Source of the DNA: Marvinbryantia formatexigens DSM 14469
Lineage (GTDB): Bacteria > Bacillota > Clostridia > Lachnospirales > Lachnospiraceae
Length of the DNA stretch: 64,000 bases
Direction of reading: 5' to 3'
Assembly (NCBI RefSeq): GCF_025148285.1
Contig: NZ_CP102268.1
Coordinates: forward strand, 1,956,001-2,020,000
This document shows, piece by piece, positions 8,313-17,755 of this stretch. The notes beneath the pieces were generated by a model. The model did no database searches. It saw nothing but the letters and a program-made list of their open reading frames with translations, and was not told the origin of the DNA. The first letter of the stretch is position 1. Each line of letters begins with the position of its first letter. The position numbers and the translations under genes are program-made.

Positions 8313-10424
8313 CTATACTTCAAACAGCAGATCTCCATAGGACGGCATCGGCCATACCTCTTTATCCACGATCATTTCCAGCTTATCTACCGGTGCTCTC
8401 AGCTCCGCCATTACCGGAACAACTTCATCGTGGAAATATCTTGCCAGCTTCTCGCCCTCTTCCACAGAATCTGCAGCTTTGTCAGCCTCAATCAGCTTGC
8501 CCAGTGCAGCCTTTGCTTCCTCAAGCAAATCGCTTACCTGCTCCAGCAGTTCAACCTGCACCTTTGCTTTTCCGCCTGCTGCCGTCACTGCGTTGATAGT
8601 ATCCGCAAGGCTCTTCGTATAGCCAATCACAGCCGGAATAATCTGCTTGCCGGCAATATCAATCATGGTCTTCGCCTCAATGTTGATTGCCTTTGCATAT
8701 GTCTCATACTGGATTTCCGCGCGTGCCTGCAGCTCAACCTCGCTGTATACGCCGAATTTGCCAAACATTTTAATCGATTTATCCGTAACAAGCGCCGGAA
8801 TCGCATCCACCATAGATTTCAGATTCGGCAGACCTCTTCTTTCCGCCTCTTCTACCCATTCCTCGGAATAGCCGTTGCCGTTGAAAATAATTCTCTGATG
8901 CTCTGTTGCATACTTCTTAATCAAATCATGTACGCAGGTATCGAAATCCTCCGCCTTTTCCAGCTCGTCGCACGCATCGGAGAATGCCTCGGCAACAATC
9001 GTGTTGAGCACGATGTTCGGAGATGCGATGGAATCTCTGGAACCAACCATACGGAATTCAAATTTATTTCCGGTAAACGCAAACGGTGAAGTTCTGTTTC
9101 TGTCTGTCGCGTCGCGTGAAAACTCCGGCAGAGTCTTTACGCCGGTGCTCAGCTTATCTCCCGTTTTGCTGTGCGTTGCACTTCCGGTATTTACAAGCTG
9201 CTCAATCACATCCTCCAACTGGTCTCCAAGGAAAATGGAGATAATTGCAGGCGGCGCCTCGTTTGCTCCAAGTCTGTGGTCATTTCCCACATCAGCCGCT
9301 GATTCACGCAGCAGATCTGCATGTTCGTCGACTGCCTTCAGAATACAGGTCAGAACCAGCAGGAACTGGATGTTCTCGTGCGGTGTTTTGCCAGGGTCGA
9401 GCAGGTTAATACCGTCGTCCGTGGTAATCGACCAGTTATTATGCTTACCGGAACCGTTCACGCCTGCAAACGGTTTCTCATGAAGCAGGCACTGCAGACC
9501 ATGCTGGCACGCTACCTTTTTCAGTGTCTTCATAATCATCTGGTTATGGTCTACCGCAATGTTTGCCTCCGAGTAGATTGCCGCCAGCTCGTGCTGTGCC
9601 GGAGCAACCTCGTTGTGCTGCGTTTTCGCCGTTACGCCCAGCTTCCACAGCTCCTCGTTTACATCCTTCATGAAAGCGGCGATTCTCTGACGAATCGTTC
9701 CGAAATAATGGTCATCCAGCTCCTGTCCCTTCGGCGGCATCGCGCCAAACAGGGTACGGCCGGTAAAAATCAGGTCTTTTCTCTTTAAATATTTCTGCTT
9801 ATCAACCAGGAAATATTCCTGCTCCGGTCCAACCGACGGCGTTACCTTCTTTGAAGTCGTATTGCCGAACAGACGGAGAAGTCTGAGTGACTGCTCATTA
9901 ATCGCCTGCATGGAGCGCAGCAGCGGTGTCTTTTTATCAAGCGCCTCGCCCGTGTAGGAGCAGAACGCTGTCGGGATACACAGGATCGCGCCTGCCGCAT
10001 CCTTTCTCACATATGCCGGAGACGTGCAGTCCCAGGCTGTATAGCCTCTCGCTTCAAAGGTCGCGCGCAGACCGCCCGACGGGAAGGAAGATGCATCCGG
10101 CTCGCCCTGAATCAGCTCCTTGCCGGAAAATTCCATTAATACGGTACCGTCCTCTCTCGGAGCGGTAATAAAGGAATCATGCTTTTCCGCCGTCACACCG
10201 GTAAGCGGCTGGAAAATATGGGTATAATGGGTTGCGCCCTTCTCCACAGCCCAGTTCTTCATCGCTTCCGCAATCACATCCGCGATGGTGGGGTCCAGCG
10301 CTTTCCCTTCCAGAATCGTCTTTTTCAGTTCTTTGTAAACCTTCTTCGGCAGACGTTCCTGCATGACTTTGTCGTTGAAAACGTCTTCGCCGAAAATTGC
10401 AGCTACATTTGTCACTTCACTCAT
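8313..10424 (-). CDS. glnN: Glutamine synthetase type III
   Basis: 703 residues, the large GSIII form (about 1.5 times GSI), which makes glutamine from glutamate, ammonia and ATP. The start at 10424 ([12 protein letters not shown]) is preferred because AGGAGG ends 8 bases upstream; the ATG two codons earlier lies only 2 bases from it. Visible GSIII landmarks are [13 protein letters not shown] (metal-binding Glu residues), [23 protein letters not shown] and [18 protein letters not shown]. The C-terminal 150 residues form the GSIII-specific helical region. It is monocistronic. No adenylylation site is expected in this class, and no GlnR-type operator was recognised. Confidence 0.97.
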   Translation of the reverse strand: MSEVTNVAAIFGEDVFNDKVMQERLPKKVYKELKKTILEGKALDPTIADVIAEAMKNWAVEKGATHYTHIFQPLTGVTAEKHDSFITAPREDGTVLMEFSGKELIQGEPDASSFPSGGLRATFEARGYTAWDCTSPAYVRKDAAGAILCIPTAFCSYTGEALDKKTPLLRSMQAINEQSLRLLRLFGNTTSKKVTPSVGPEQEYFLVDKQKYLKRKDLIFTGRTLFGAMPPKGQELDDHYFGTIRQRIAAFMKDVNEELWKLGVTAKTQHNEVAPAQHELAAIYSEANIAVDHNQMIMKTLKKVACQHGLQCLLHEKPFAGVNGSGKHNNWSITTDDGINLLDPGKTPHENIQFLLVLTCILKAVDEHADLLRESAADVGNDHRLGANEAPPAIISIFLGDQLEDVIEQLVNTGSATHSKTGDKLSTGVKTLPEFSRDATDRNRTSPFAFTGNKFEFRMVGSRDSIASPNIVLNTIVAEAFSDACDELEKAEDFDTCVHDLIKKYATEHQRIIFNGNGYSEEWVEEAERRGLPNLKSMVDAIPALVTDKSIKMFGKFGVYSEVELQARAEIQYETYAKAINIEAKTMIDIAGKQIIPAVIGYTKSLADTINAVTAAGGKAKVQVELLEQVSDLLEEAKAALGKLIEADKAADSVEEGEKLARYFHDEVVPVMAELRAPVDKLEMIVDKEVWPMPSYGDLLFEV

Positions 10425-10546
10425 AATCATATCCTCCTCATTTCCATTAAAGACCTAAGAGAATCTCACGAAGCTTTTTCCTTCGCGGCGTTCGCCAGAT
10501 ACATGCGCACACGCCCGCGCCCGGCTCATTGCCCGCGGGAATAAAA

Positions 10547-10577
10547 AAAGGCGCTCACATCTTCTGTGAACGCCTTT
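10547..10577 (-). terminator. Intrinsic terminator of the lipid-kinase operon
   Basis: AAAGGCG..TCACA (10547-10559) pairs with TGTGA..CGCCTTT (10565-10577), one mismatch, 5-nt loop. The minus strand continues into TTTTTTTAT, a classic tail, downstream of the gene ending at 10727. Confidence 0.8.
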
Positions 10578-10726
10578 GTCCCCGATTCGTCTTATTTAGA
10601 ACACCATAACCTTACTCTACTTCCGCAAAAAAAGCAAGTGTTTTTTTGTAATTTATTTATGGAATTAATAAATGTCTCTTATCAGTTTTTTGAATGGAAG
10701 TCATCCGACCGCTTTTTTGACACATA

Positions 10727-11611
10727 TTATACCAGCAGCGTCAACGCCCTCTCCACGCTCTGTATGCAGACCTCCGTGTGCTCTCCGCCGTATTCCCCGT
10801 CGCGTGCCCACGGGACCGGCTCTTCCGAGGTCAGCACAATTTCGCGTCCGCGCGTCTGGAAGAAATATTTATCATCCGGCGTCTGCGACATCATTGCGCT
10901 TATGATTGCCTGCAGCTCCACAAGGTTTTTGGGCATCCGCACCAGCGTCAGCTCAAACATGCCGTCGTCCAGCTTAACGTCCTTCCCGGTGAGATTTTTG
11001 AAACCGCCCACGGATGTGGAATTAGTGACCATCCCGTAAATATAGTCTCCGCTGACCTCCGTCCCGTCGTCCACCTTCGCCGTCATATGATACGACTTGA
11101 TGCTCGTCAGCTTTTTCGCTCCCTCCAGCACATACGCCATGTGACCGAGCGCATTTTTCAAATCCTGGCTCGTCTCATAAGATACATCGGTAAACAGCCC
11201 GAACGCCGCGACATAAACGAAATATCCGCCATTAAACCGCCCGATGTCGCAGGGAAATTCATTGAATTCCGTGATGCGCTTCGCCGCCTCCGTCATAACC
11301 TTCGGCAGCTTCAGGCTGTCTGCAAAATCGTTGGTGCTTCCCGCCGGGATATAGCCAACCGGACACTTTATTTCCGATTCCATCATCCCGCTTACCACCT
11401 CATCCAGCGTGCCATCCCCGCCGCTGCAGACCACCAGATCATAGAATCTTGCCATCTTTTCTACTTTATGTCTGGCGTCCCCGCGCTGCTGCGATATATA
11501 AATCGTTACATCATAACCTGCTTTAATAAAAACATCTGTCACATCCAGAAGATGGTTGCGGATGGTTCCCTTCCCGGATTTGGGATTTATAATCAGCAAA
11601 AGTCTCGTCAT
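10727..11611 (-). CDS. Diacylglycerol kinase-like lipid kinase (YegS/BmrU family)
   Basis: 294 residues. An N-terminal DAGK catalytic domain has the phosphate-binding NPKSGKG at 9-15 and the diagnostic GGDGTLDEVVSGMM near 62. The C-terminal beta-sandwich (FELTLVRMPKNLVELQAIISAM) is also family-typical. It would phosphorylate diacylglycerol or a related lipid at the inner membrane face. The ribosome site (GGGAGAG) lies inside the end of the upstream metallo-beta-lactamase gene, only 3 bases before it, so the two are translationally close and co-transcribed, ending at the hairpin at 10547-10577. Substrate specificity cannot be told. Confidence 0.92.
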   Translation of the reverse strand: MTRLLLIINPKSGKGTIRNHLLDVTDVFIKAGYDVTIYISQQRGDARHKVEKMARFYDLVVCSGGDGTLDEVVSGMMESEIKCPVGYIPAGSTNDFADSLKLPKVMTEAAKRITEFNEFPCDIGRFNGGYFVYVAAFGLFTDVSYETSQDLKNALGHMAYVLEGAKKLTSIKSYHMTAKVDDGTEVSGDYIYGMVTNSTSVGGFKNLTGKDVKLDDGMFELTLVRMPKNLVELQAIISAMMSQTPDDKYFFQTRGREIVLTSEEPVPWARDGEYGGEHTEVCIQSVERALTLLV

Positions 11612-11614
11612 ATG

Positions 11615-13228
11615 TCATCTCTCCCATTTATCACATAATGCATTTATCTGGTCGGCAAATTTTGCAAGGTCTTTATTCGCGCCGCCCTCATTATGCCGGA
11701 TAACGGCAAGCAGGCGCTGCCCTGCTGCAAGCAGACGGTCAAATACCGTATTCTGACGGCTTCCGGCTGCGGCCGCCTTCTTCTGCGCCGGTACCGGCTG
11801 CGCCACCGTAACGAAACTTCCGGCGGCAAGGTCGTAGACCGTACCGCTGTAGGGCGCCATCGCCTTCATACCGGACGAGCTCTGGACACGCTCCGCAAAC
11901 GACGTGCACGATGCATCCTCGCCATGTACCACAAATACCTGCTGCGGTCTCTGCTCAAACGCCAGAATCCAGGCAAGCAGCCCTTCCCGGTCCGCATGGC
12001 CGCTCACTCCGGCAAGCACGCGGATTTCCGCGCGCACCTCAATTTCCTCGCCGAACAGCTTTACCTGCTTCGCGCCCTCCACGATTGCGCGTCCGAGCGT
12101 GCCCACAGACTGATAGCCCACAAAGAGAATGGTACTCTCCGGTCTCCAGAGATTATGTTTTAAGTGATGTTTGATACGTCCCGCATCACACATGCCGCTG
12201 GCGGAAATAATCACCTTCGGATTTTCATCAAAGTTGATTGCCTTGGAATCATCGCTTGTCACCGCCGTTTTCAATCCCGGAAAGCTGATGGGATTGACAC
12301 CCCTGTCAATCAGCGCCGACGCCTCGTCGTCAAAGTCCTCGTGCATCCGCTCCATGAAAATTTTTGTTGCCTCGACAGCCAGCGGGCTGTCTACATAGAC
12401 CTCAAAGTTATCATGATTTTTTATCCGTTTTTCCTCTTTAATCTGACGGATAAAATACAGCATTTCCTGTGTTCTGCCGACAGCAAACGCCGGTATGACC
12501 ACGTTTCCGCCGCGGTCGAAAGTTTTCTGGATAATTTCCGTGAGATCTGCAATGTAATCGGGACGCGGTCCGTGGCTGCGGTCCCCGTAGGTCGATTCCA
12601 TTACCACGTAGTCGGCGTTCTTTATATAGTGCGGGTCGCGGATTATCGGCTGGTGCAGATTCCCGATGTCCCCGGAAAATACGATTTTTTTCTGAATGCC
12701 CTCCTCCGAAATCCAGACCTCGATGGATGAGGATCCAAGCAGATGTCCGGCGTCCACAAAGCGGATGGAAATGCCGTCCGCCACCGGAACAATCTCCTCA
12801 TAGTCGCGCCCGACAAAGCATTTCAGCACGCCCTCCGCGTCCTCCACGGTGTACAGCGGAATATATTCTGCTTTTCCGGAACGTTTCGCTTTGCGGTTGC
12901 GCCATTCCGCCTCAAACATCTGGATATGCGCGCTGTCCCGCAGCATAATCCGGCACAGGCGCTCCGTCGCGCAGGTAGCAAAAATCTGTCCGCGAAATCC
13001 GTTTTTATAAAGCAGCGGCAGCTTGCCGGAATGGTCGATGTGCGCATGTGTGAGAAACACCATGTCAATATCCGCCGCGGCGACCGGCAGCGGAACATTT
13101 TCAAAACTGTTTATCCCCTGCTCCATGCCACAGTCAATCAGTATGTTTTTCCCGCAGGCCTCCAGAAACGTACAGCTTCCGGTAACCTCATGCGTTGCCC
13201 CGATAAATGTAAGCTTCAAACTTTGCAT
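11615..13228 (-). CDS. Metallo-beta-lactamase/beta-CASP RNA-processing exonuclease (Ysh1/CPSF73-like)
   Basis: 537 residues. Metal ligands are visible in FLTHAHIDHSGKLP (H-x-H-x-D-H, about residue 60) and VDAGHLLGSSSIEVW. The beta-CASP domain runs about 235-350 (VVIPAFAVGRTQEMLYFI), followed by the RMMBL segment (ISASGMCDAGRIKHHL, LAGVSGHADREGLL) and ending FVVHGED. Family members cleave or trim RNA; a bacterial role is only partly known. The N-terminus is ambiguous: ATG at 13228 abuts the purine-rich site, while TTG at 13219 (giving the usual M-K-L-T-F start) has better spacing. An Ala/Gln-rich C-terminal tail (about 475-510) is unusual. Operon with the lipid kinase downstream. Confidence 0.92.
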   Translation of the reverse strand: MQSLKLTFIGATHEVTGSCTFLEACGKNILIDCGMEQGINSFENVPLPVAAADIDMVFLTHAHIDHSGKLPLLYKNGFRGQIFATCATERLCRIMLRDSAHIQMFEAEWRNRKAKRSGKAEYIPLYTVEDAEGVLKCFVGRDYEEIVPVADGISIRFVDAGHLLGSSSIEVWISEEGIQKKIVFSGDIGNLHQPIIRDPHYIKNADYVVMESTYGDRSHGPRPDYIADLTEIIQKTFDRGGNVVIPAFAVGRTQEMLYFIRQIKEEKRIKNHDNFEVYVDSPLAVEATKIFMERMHEDFDDEASALIDRGVNPISFPGLKTAVTSDDSKAINFDENPKVIISASGMCDAGRIKHHLKHNLWRPESTILFVGYQSVGTLGRAIVEGAKQVKLFGEEIEVRAEIRVLAGVSGHADREGLLAWILAFEQRPQQVFVVHGEDASCTSFAERVQSSSGMKAMAPYSGTVYDLAAGSFVTVAQPVPAQKKAAAAGSRQNTVFDRLLAAGQRLLAVIRHNEGGANKDLAKFADQINALCDKWER

Positions 13229-13295
13229 CCCCTCTCTGAGTAAATCTGTATTATCTATATAAAAATATGTCAGACCCTGGCATCATAAAAAAACA

Positions 13296-13321
13296 GGGTA
13301 TACTTTTTCTTCAGTATACCC
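13296..13321 (-). terminator. Intrinsic terminator after the 13.4-kb hypothetical gene
   Basis: GGGTATACT (13296-13304) pairs with AGTATACCC (13313-13321). On the minus strand the stem is followed by TGTTTTTTTA, placed 46 bases after the stop at 13368. Confidence 0.8.
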
Positions 13322-13367
13322 CATCTTCCACTGTTATGACAGTACTTTGTGACAGTTTATAAATTTT

Positions 13368-14267
13368 TCATCTTTTAGCGTAGCAGCCGGATACGCAGAG
13401 TCCGGCTTTCGCGCTTACAGATATGAACGTTCCGGACGGTTCCTCACACTCCACCGCCTTCACAACGGCCGCTGCTGTGTCCGCACAGCCGATATAATAC
13501 CGCTGATGCCCCGGCGTTCCGATGCCGGACAGCTCCCCAGGCTGGGCATCGTCGATATTCCGTGGCAGTCCGATAAAACGGATGTGCTTCCATTCTTCCG
13601 CCAGATATTCCTTCAGCTCCGGCAGGGCGTCAGACCCCTCCGACGCTGCAAGCAGCAGATGTCCGTCAACAAAATATGTTTCGTCTCCCCGATTATGCTT
13701 CCTGCACTGTGTATAGTCTCTGCAGAGCAGACAGCGCATTTCGCAGTTTAAGTTTGCCGCATCCACTGTCAGATGACATGGCAGCTCCGGCAGGCACCGC
13801 TTTACGTTCATCATACATTCCTCCGTCTGCGGCTGTACGCCCCTGCTGCCAAAATAAAGCAGCAGCACACGCGCTTCCTCAGGTCCCGCCGCAAACACTT
13901 TTACAGTGAATCCCGCAAAGCATTCTTCATATCTTCCATCTACCTCGCAAAGCTCCGCCTTCTGCAGTACATCCGGCAAAGCTGTCCGGTTTTTGTTCTC
14001 CGGCAGCAGAATCTTGTCCACGACTGCCGTCCGGCAGATGTCCTCCGCCCGCTTTATGGTAAGCGGCTTTAAATCTGCAAGTATCAGAAGATGCAGACGC
14101 TCCGCTCTTGCCGATGCCGGGCACAATTCCCCGTCCGCGCCCTCACTTCCGGCACTTAAATACAGCATCTGCACGCCATCCTTTCCTTTTTCTGCGCCCA
14201 TACTTGCGCTGAAGCATACTCCCTCTGACACAGGATGATAAAGAACACGATAATATTTTGCGTTCAT
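13368..14267 (-). CDS. Unrecognised 299-residue protein with a cysteine/histidine cluster
   Basis: I do not recognise the family. The protein is soluble-looking, with no signal peptide or membrane segment. The C-terminal half carries a compact cluster near residue 185 (CEMRCLLCRDYTQCRKHN: four Cys plus His within 17 residues), which could bind zinc or iron-sulfur. The N-terminal region (MLYLSAGSEGADG, ILADLKPLTIKRAEDICRT) alternates strand and helix. An acidic EEWKHIRFIGLPRNIDDAQ block precedes a Gly-rich GELSGIGTPGHQRYYIGC. A GGGGGAGA ribosome site supports the start. It is transcribed alone, between its own terminator and a 377-base gap. Confidence 0.75.
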   Translation of the reverse strand: MNAKYYRVLYHPVSEGVCFSASMGAEKGKDGVQMLYLSAGSEGADGELCPASARAERLHLLILADLKPLTIKRAEDICRTAVVDKILLPENKNRTALPDVLQKAELCEVDGRYEECFAGFTVKVFAAGPEEARVLLLYFGSRGVQPQTEECMMNVKRCLPELPCHLTVDAANLNCEMRCLLCRDYTQCRKHNRGDETYFVDGHLLLAASEGSDALPELKEYLAEEWKHIRFIGLPRNIDDAQPGELSGIGTPGHQRYYIGCADTAAAVVKAVECEEPSGTFISVSAKAGLCVSGCYAKR

Positions 14268-14644
14268 TTCCGGTCTCCCCCTTATATTGTAATTAATATA
14301 CTAAAATTTCCCGGCTCCCCGCCGGCTCTTTCCTGGGCGGCAAGCCGCACAGCCGGTAAAAGGTAATGTAAAATATCATATTTTGTATTTGAATCAGACA
14401 TTTACCAGTTGCGCGCTGCCGCCAAAAATCACTTAAATCTGCAAACTATAGACCTCTGCCAGTTTGCTTTATCTGCTTTTCTATTCTTTTTCCAGTCGCC
14501 TTTGCGGGCATCACATATTAAAAATCTTAAACTCCCGGACGGGCATTATACCTATACATAAAATGTTAAAAATTACAGAATAGAAAAAGGTAAAAATAAA
14601 ATTTACTGTGTTGCAGTACATGTTACGTGTATGTAGCACTGATG
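14268..14644. other. 377-base non-coding gap
   Basis: I see no credible gene on either strand. It holds the upstream region of the 13.4-kb gene (a TACAAT-like -10 near 14285 on the minus strand), short GC-rich inverted segments (CCGGC...GCCGG, 14311-14325) and an AT-rich tail (14520-14620) following the secreted-protein gene that ends at 14645. Confidence 0.5.
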
Positions 14645-15178
14645 CTAATCGATGTACATGCTGCCGGATACAGTTCCGGCAGTTTCTGTTGTACTGCCTT
14701 TTTTCACTATATGAGACCCTCTGGCACGATAATACTGCCCTCTTTTAACAGCCACATCTTTAGAAGTATATACATAATTTGTATTACTTCCAGAACCTTC
14801 TTTGTATGTAACCGTCCACCAGTATCCGCCTTCCTTGCTTTCTAAATATATGTCTGCAATCACTGTATCACTTATACGATAGCAGGATGTACTAGCGATT
14901 ACACGAACCTGTCCCGTACCGACTTCCTGAATCTCACATGAACCTGACGCAAGGTAAGTACCATATGGCTGAATTCCTGTATCTCCAGATTTTATTTGGA
15001 TTGGTTCCAGTGTTGTGTGTACATCAAACGGAATGCATACCGCCAAAGCAGAATTTCCAAAACAAAAACACATCATTAAGCATACTATCGCTGCAATATG
15101 AATTTTCCTCTTTCCTATCCGAAGTCCCTCCCTTCTTTCTCCTTGGTATTTTACACTACATTTATATATACGCAGCAC
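14645..15178 (-). CDS. Small exported protein of unknown function
   Basis: 177 residues if the GTG at 15178 is used; no in-frame ATG with a good ribosome site exists, although GAAGGGAGGGA lies inside the frame, so the true N-terminus is uncertain. A signal peptide is clear (KRKIHIAAIVCLMMCFCFGNSALA) with an AxA-type cleavage site. The mature part is Gly/Ser/Thr-rich and beta-rich (GTYLASGSCEIQEVGTGQVR, GGYWWTVTYKEGSGSNTNY) and ends without membrane anchor or sorting signal, so it should be secreted. Family not recognised. The downstream part of the frame is well conserved-looking but no partner gene adjoins it. Confidence 0.7.
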   Translation of the reverse strand: MLRIYKCSVKYQGERREGLRIGKRKIHIAAIVCLMMCFCFGNSALAVCIPFDVHTTLEPIQIKSGDTGIQPYGTYLASGSCEIQEVGTGQVRVIASTSCYRISDTVIADIYLESKEGGYWWTVTYKEGSGSNTNYVYTSKDVAVKRGQYYRARGSHIVKKGSTTETAGTVSGSMYID

Positions 15179-15201
15179 AAAATCCTATGTGACGCAAATA
15201 T

Positions 15202-16062
15202 TCAATAAAAATTTATCTTTTCTATTATTTTCGTCAGCTCTTCTTGAGATAACACCCCATAAATAGTATATCGACAATTACCATACACTATCTGAGCAAT
15301 ATAGTCTTTTTCTCCCTCTGGTGTTAAAATTTCTGTGACCGATACATTTCCAAATTTTGATTCTACATCAAAGTTTTTTAAAACTTCCCCATCAAATATC
15401 TGTGATTTTTTTACCCGTTCGTTATTTTTTTCCATATCAACTGTTATTATAGTATCGCCATATTCATAAAACATCAATGCATATTCTGATGTATCATTTA
15501 TAACATAATTATGAAACTGCATGCCTTTGGGCATATACGGAAACCATACTGAATGAATTCCTGTTTTGTCTAAAATATCTGCACATGCGTTCTCTAATTC
15601 CACGCCATATTCTCCAACTTCTTCATCATTCTCAACTCGTATTACAATTTCTTTCCCCTGCAGGAAATTCCATGCGTTCAACAGCCGGATGCGGTTTGCT
15701 TCGATTGTCATGCCTGCGCCAAACGCAATGACAAGTATCGCCGCCACGATACCTGCCCGGAGCAGCACCTTGCGGCTTTTTTTCCGCTTTGTCCGCCGCT
15801 CCCGTTCTTCTCTGCCAAGTCTGAGGGCTTCGCGGTCGTCCTCGGAAAGAAACATTTCCGCGCTTTTTGCATTCCTTTCGTCTTCCTCTGCAATCCGGCG
15901 CATCATGTCATCCATCATTTCCGGTGTGAGACGCACATCATCCAGAGAAGCATCCGCATTCAGCTCTGCCTCATATGCATCCGCTTCCTGTGATATCTTC
16001 TCCCAGATAAAATCTTCCGTTTTTTTGCCATCCATATCCGGATAATGACTGTTCTTCCTCAT
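15202..16062 (-). CDS. DUF4367-like membrane protein, possible anti-sigma partner
   Basis: 286 residues from ATG 16062 (AAGGGA site 12 bases upstream); a TTG at 16098 is a weaker alternative. Layout: an acidic cytoplasmic N-domain (about 1-90) with helices such as LTPEMMDDMMRRIAEEDE, a basic patch, one membrane segment (about 98-117, VLLRAGIVAAILVIAFGAG), then an extracytoplasmic domain. The C-terminal half (VWFPYMPKGMQFHNYV, YIAQIVYGNCRYTIYGVLS) resembles DUF4367. Such proteins commonly pair with ECF sigma factors as anti-sigma or sensor proteins. An ECF sigma gene lies at 17235-17747 on the same strand, separated by an opposing murG, so functional pairing is inference. Confidence 0.72.
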   Translation of the reverse strand: MRKNSHYPDMDGKKTEDFIWEKISQEADAYEAELNADASLDDVRLTPEMMDDMMRRIAEEDERNAKSAEMFLSEDDREALRLGREERERRTKRKKSRKVLLRAGIVAAILVIAFGAGMTIEANRIRLLNAWNFLQGKEIVIRVENDEEVGEYGVELENACADILDKTGIHSVWFPYMPKGMQFHNYVINDTSEYALMFYEYGDTIITVDMEKNNERVKKSQIFDGEVLKNFDVESKFGNVSVTEILTPEGEKDYIAQIVYGNCRYTIYGVLSQEELTKIIEKINFY

Positions 16063-16142
16063 ACAACCGTGAAGTCCCTTCTTGACTTTTCTCCTCAAGA
16101 GTATAAGATAATATTAACCATATTCTTTTTGGAGGATTTTTT

Positions 16143-17213
16143 ATGAAACGTATCGTTTTAACCGGCGGCGGAACCGCCGGTCATGTTACACCCAATATTG
16201 CCCTCGTACCGCGTCTGCGCGAACTGGGCTACGATATCCAGTACATAGGTTCCTATGACGGTATCGAAAAAAAACTAATAGAAGAAATGGATATCCCGTA
16301 TTACGGCATTTCTTCCGGTAAGCTCAGACGATATTTCGACCTGAAAAACTTTTCCGACCCTTTCCGTGTTATCAAAGGATACGCTGAGGCGAGAAGTATT
16401 TTGAAAAAGCTGAAACCGGATGTTCTTTTTTCAAAAGGCGGTTTTGTTGCTGTGCCGGTCGTTCTTGCCGCAAAGCACTGCCACATTCCGGTCATCATCC
16501 ACGAATCCGACATGACGCCGGGACTTGCCAACAAGCTTGCAATTCCCTTTGCCACCAAAGTATGCTGCAATTTTCCGGAAACCCTGCAATATCTTCCGAA
16601 GGAAAAAGCAGTGCTCACCGGCTCTCCCATACGCGCAGAGCTGCACGCAGGCAACCGCATTGCCGCACTGGATTTCTGCGGATTTACCGCTGACAAACCG
16701 GTTCTGATGGTCATTGGCGGAAGCCTTGGCTCCGTCAACGTAAACAATGCTATCCGCGGCATTCTTCCAGAGCTTTTAAAGACCTTCCAGGTTATTCATC
16801 TTTGCGGAAAAGACAAACTTGAGCCTTCTCTGGAAAAAACGGAGGGTTATGTACAATTTGAATACATCAAAAAGGAGCTTGCCGACCTTTTCGCGCTTGC
16901 AGACGTTGTCGTCTCCCGCGCGGGAGCAAACGCCATCTGCGAGCTGCTGGAGCTCCGCAAGCCAGCCCTTCTGATTCCGCTTGGTTCAAATGCCAGCCGC
17001 GGCGACCAGATTTTAAATGCAGAATCCTTCAAACGCCAGGGCTTCTGTGAGGTACTCACCGAAGACAACCTGAACCCGCAGCTTCTGCTGGAAACAATAC
17101 AAAAGCTTTATAACTCCAGAGCCGACTACATCCAGGCAATGGAAAAGAGCAGCCAGAGCAGCGCCATTGAAAAAATCACCGGTCTTGCCGAAGAAATTGC
17201 AAAACCACACTGA
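16143..17213 (+). CDS. murG: UDP-GlcNAc:lipid I N-acetylglucosaminyltransferase
   Basis: Adds GlcNAc to undecaprenyl-PP-MurNAc-pentapeptide to make lipid II on the inner membrane face. The 356-residue protein has the N-terminal glycine loop (LTGGGTAGHVTPNIALV), the VIIHESDMTPGLAN block, the mid-protein VIGGSLGSVNVNNA, and the UDP-GlcNAc site (SRAGANAICELLELRKPALLIPLG). The start has TTGGAGGATTTTTT. Unusually it is not in the division/cell wall cluster but stands alone, inserted in opposite orientation between an ECF sigma gene and a DUF4367 gene. It may be a second MurG or the sole copy; that cannot be decided here. Confidence 0.93.
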   Translation: MKRIVLTGGGTAGHVTPNIALVPRLRELGYDIQYIGSYDGIEKKLIEEMDIPYYGISSGKLRRYFDLKNFSDPFRVIKGYAEARSILKKLKPDVLFSKGGFVAVPVVLAAKHCHIPVIIHESDMTPGLANKLAIPFATKVCCNFPETLQYLPKEKAVLTGSPIRAELHAGNRIAALDFCGFTADKPVLMVIGGSLGSVNVNNAIRGILPELLKTFQVIHLCGKDKLEPSLEKTEGYVQFEYIKKELADLFALADVVVSRAGANAICELLELRKPALLIPLGSNASRGDQILNAESFKRQGFCEVLTEDNLNPQLLLETIQKLYNSRADYIQAMEKSSQSSAIEKITGLAEEIAKPH

Positions 17214-17234
17214 TTTTACAAGTATTCATGATTG

Positions 17235-17747
17235 TCATAAATACTCGCTGCCGTACTTCTCTTTTATGTAATTCTTTGCTCTGTACATTCTTGCGCGAAG
17301 CGTTGCTGGCGAAATATCCAGCAGCTTCGCAGTCTCGTCATAACTCATATTCAGAACAAAAATGTAGTATATGACCTCAAACCAGAGTTCATTCGCTTCT
17401 TTCAGGTCTTCCAGCAACTGGCAGATAAACATCCTGTCTGCGCACTGCTTCTCCATATCTGCTGTATGTCCGGTTTCTTCCAGTACCTCTGCGGTACTTT
17501 CTACTGAAAATTCTCTTCTGGTACTGGCTTTTCTCCAATAGTCAATCAGCAGATTCTTCGCGACATGCAGCAGCCACGCTTTGATTCTGGTTTCATCTAC
17601 TGTATCCATGACTCTGTAATAATGCAGAAATGTCTGCTGACATATTTCCGCTGCCAGTTCTTTATCTTTTGTCTGAGCCACCACAGATTTCATAACCAAT
17701 GCGCCGTAACGCTTGTAATTTTCTGTAAATGTCTCGTGTTTCGTCAT
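17235..17747 (-). CDS. ECF-type RNA polymerase sigma factor
   Basis: 170 residues with sigma region 2 at about 20-85 (ELAAEICQQTFLHYYRVMD, AWLLHVAKNLLIDYWRK) and region 4 at about 110-165 (SYDETAKLLDISPATLRARM), the sigma-70 group IV layout. It would redirect RNA polymerase to a small regulon in response to an envelope or extracellular signal. The HIT gene ends 8 bases upstream and its tail supplies the AAGGATAA ribosome site, so the two share a transcript. The likely partner is the DUF4367 membrane protein at 15202-16062, despite the intervening murG on the other strand. Confidence 0.9.
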   Translation of the reverse strand: MTKHETFTENYKRYGALVMKSVVAQTKDKELAAEICQQTFLHYYRVMDTVDETRIKAWLLHVAKNLLIDYWRKASTRREFSVESTAEVLEETGHTADMEKQCADRMFICQLLEDLKEANELWFEVIYYIFVLNMSYDETAKLLDISPATLRARMYRAKNYIKEKYGSEYL

Positions 17748-17755
17748 CTGTGCTT

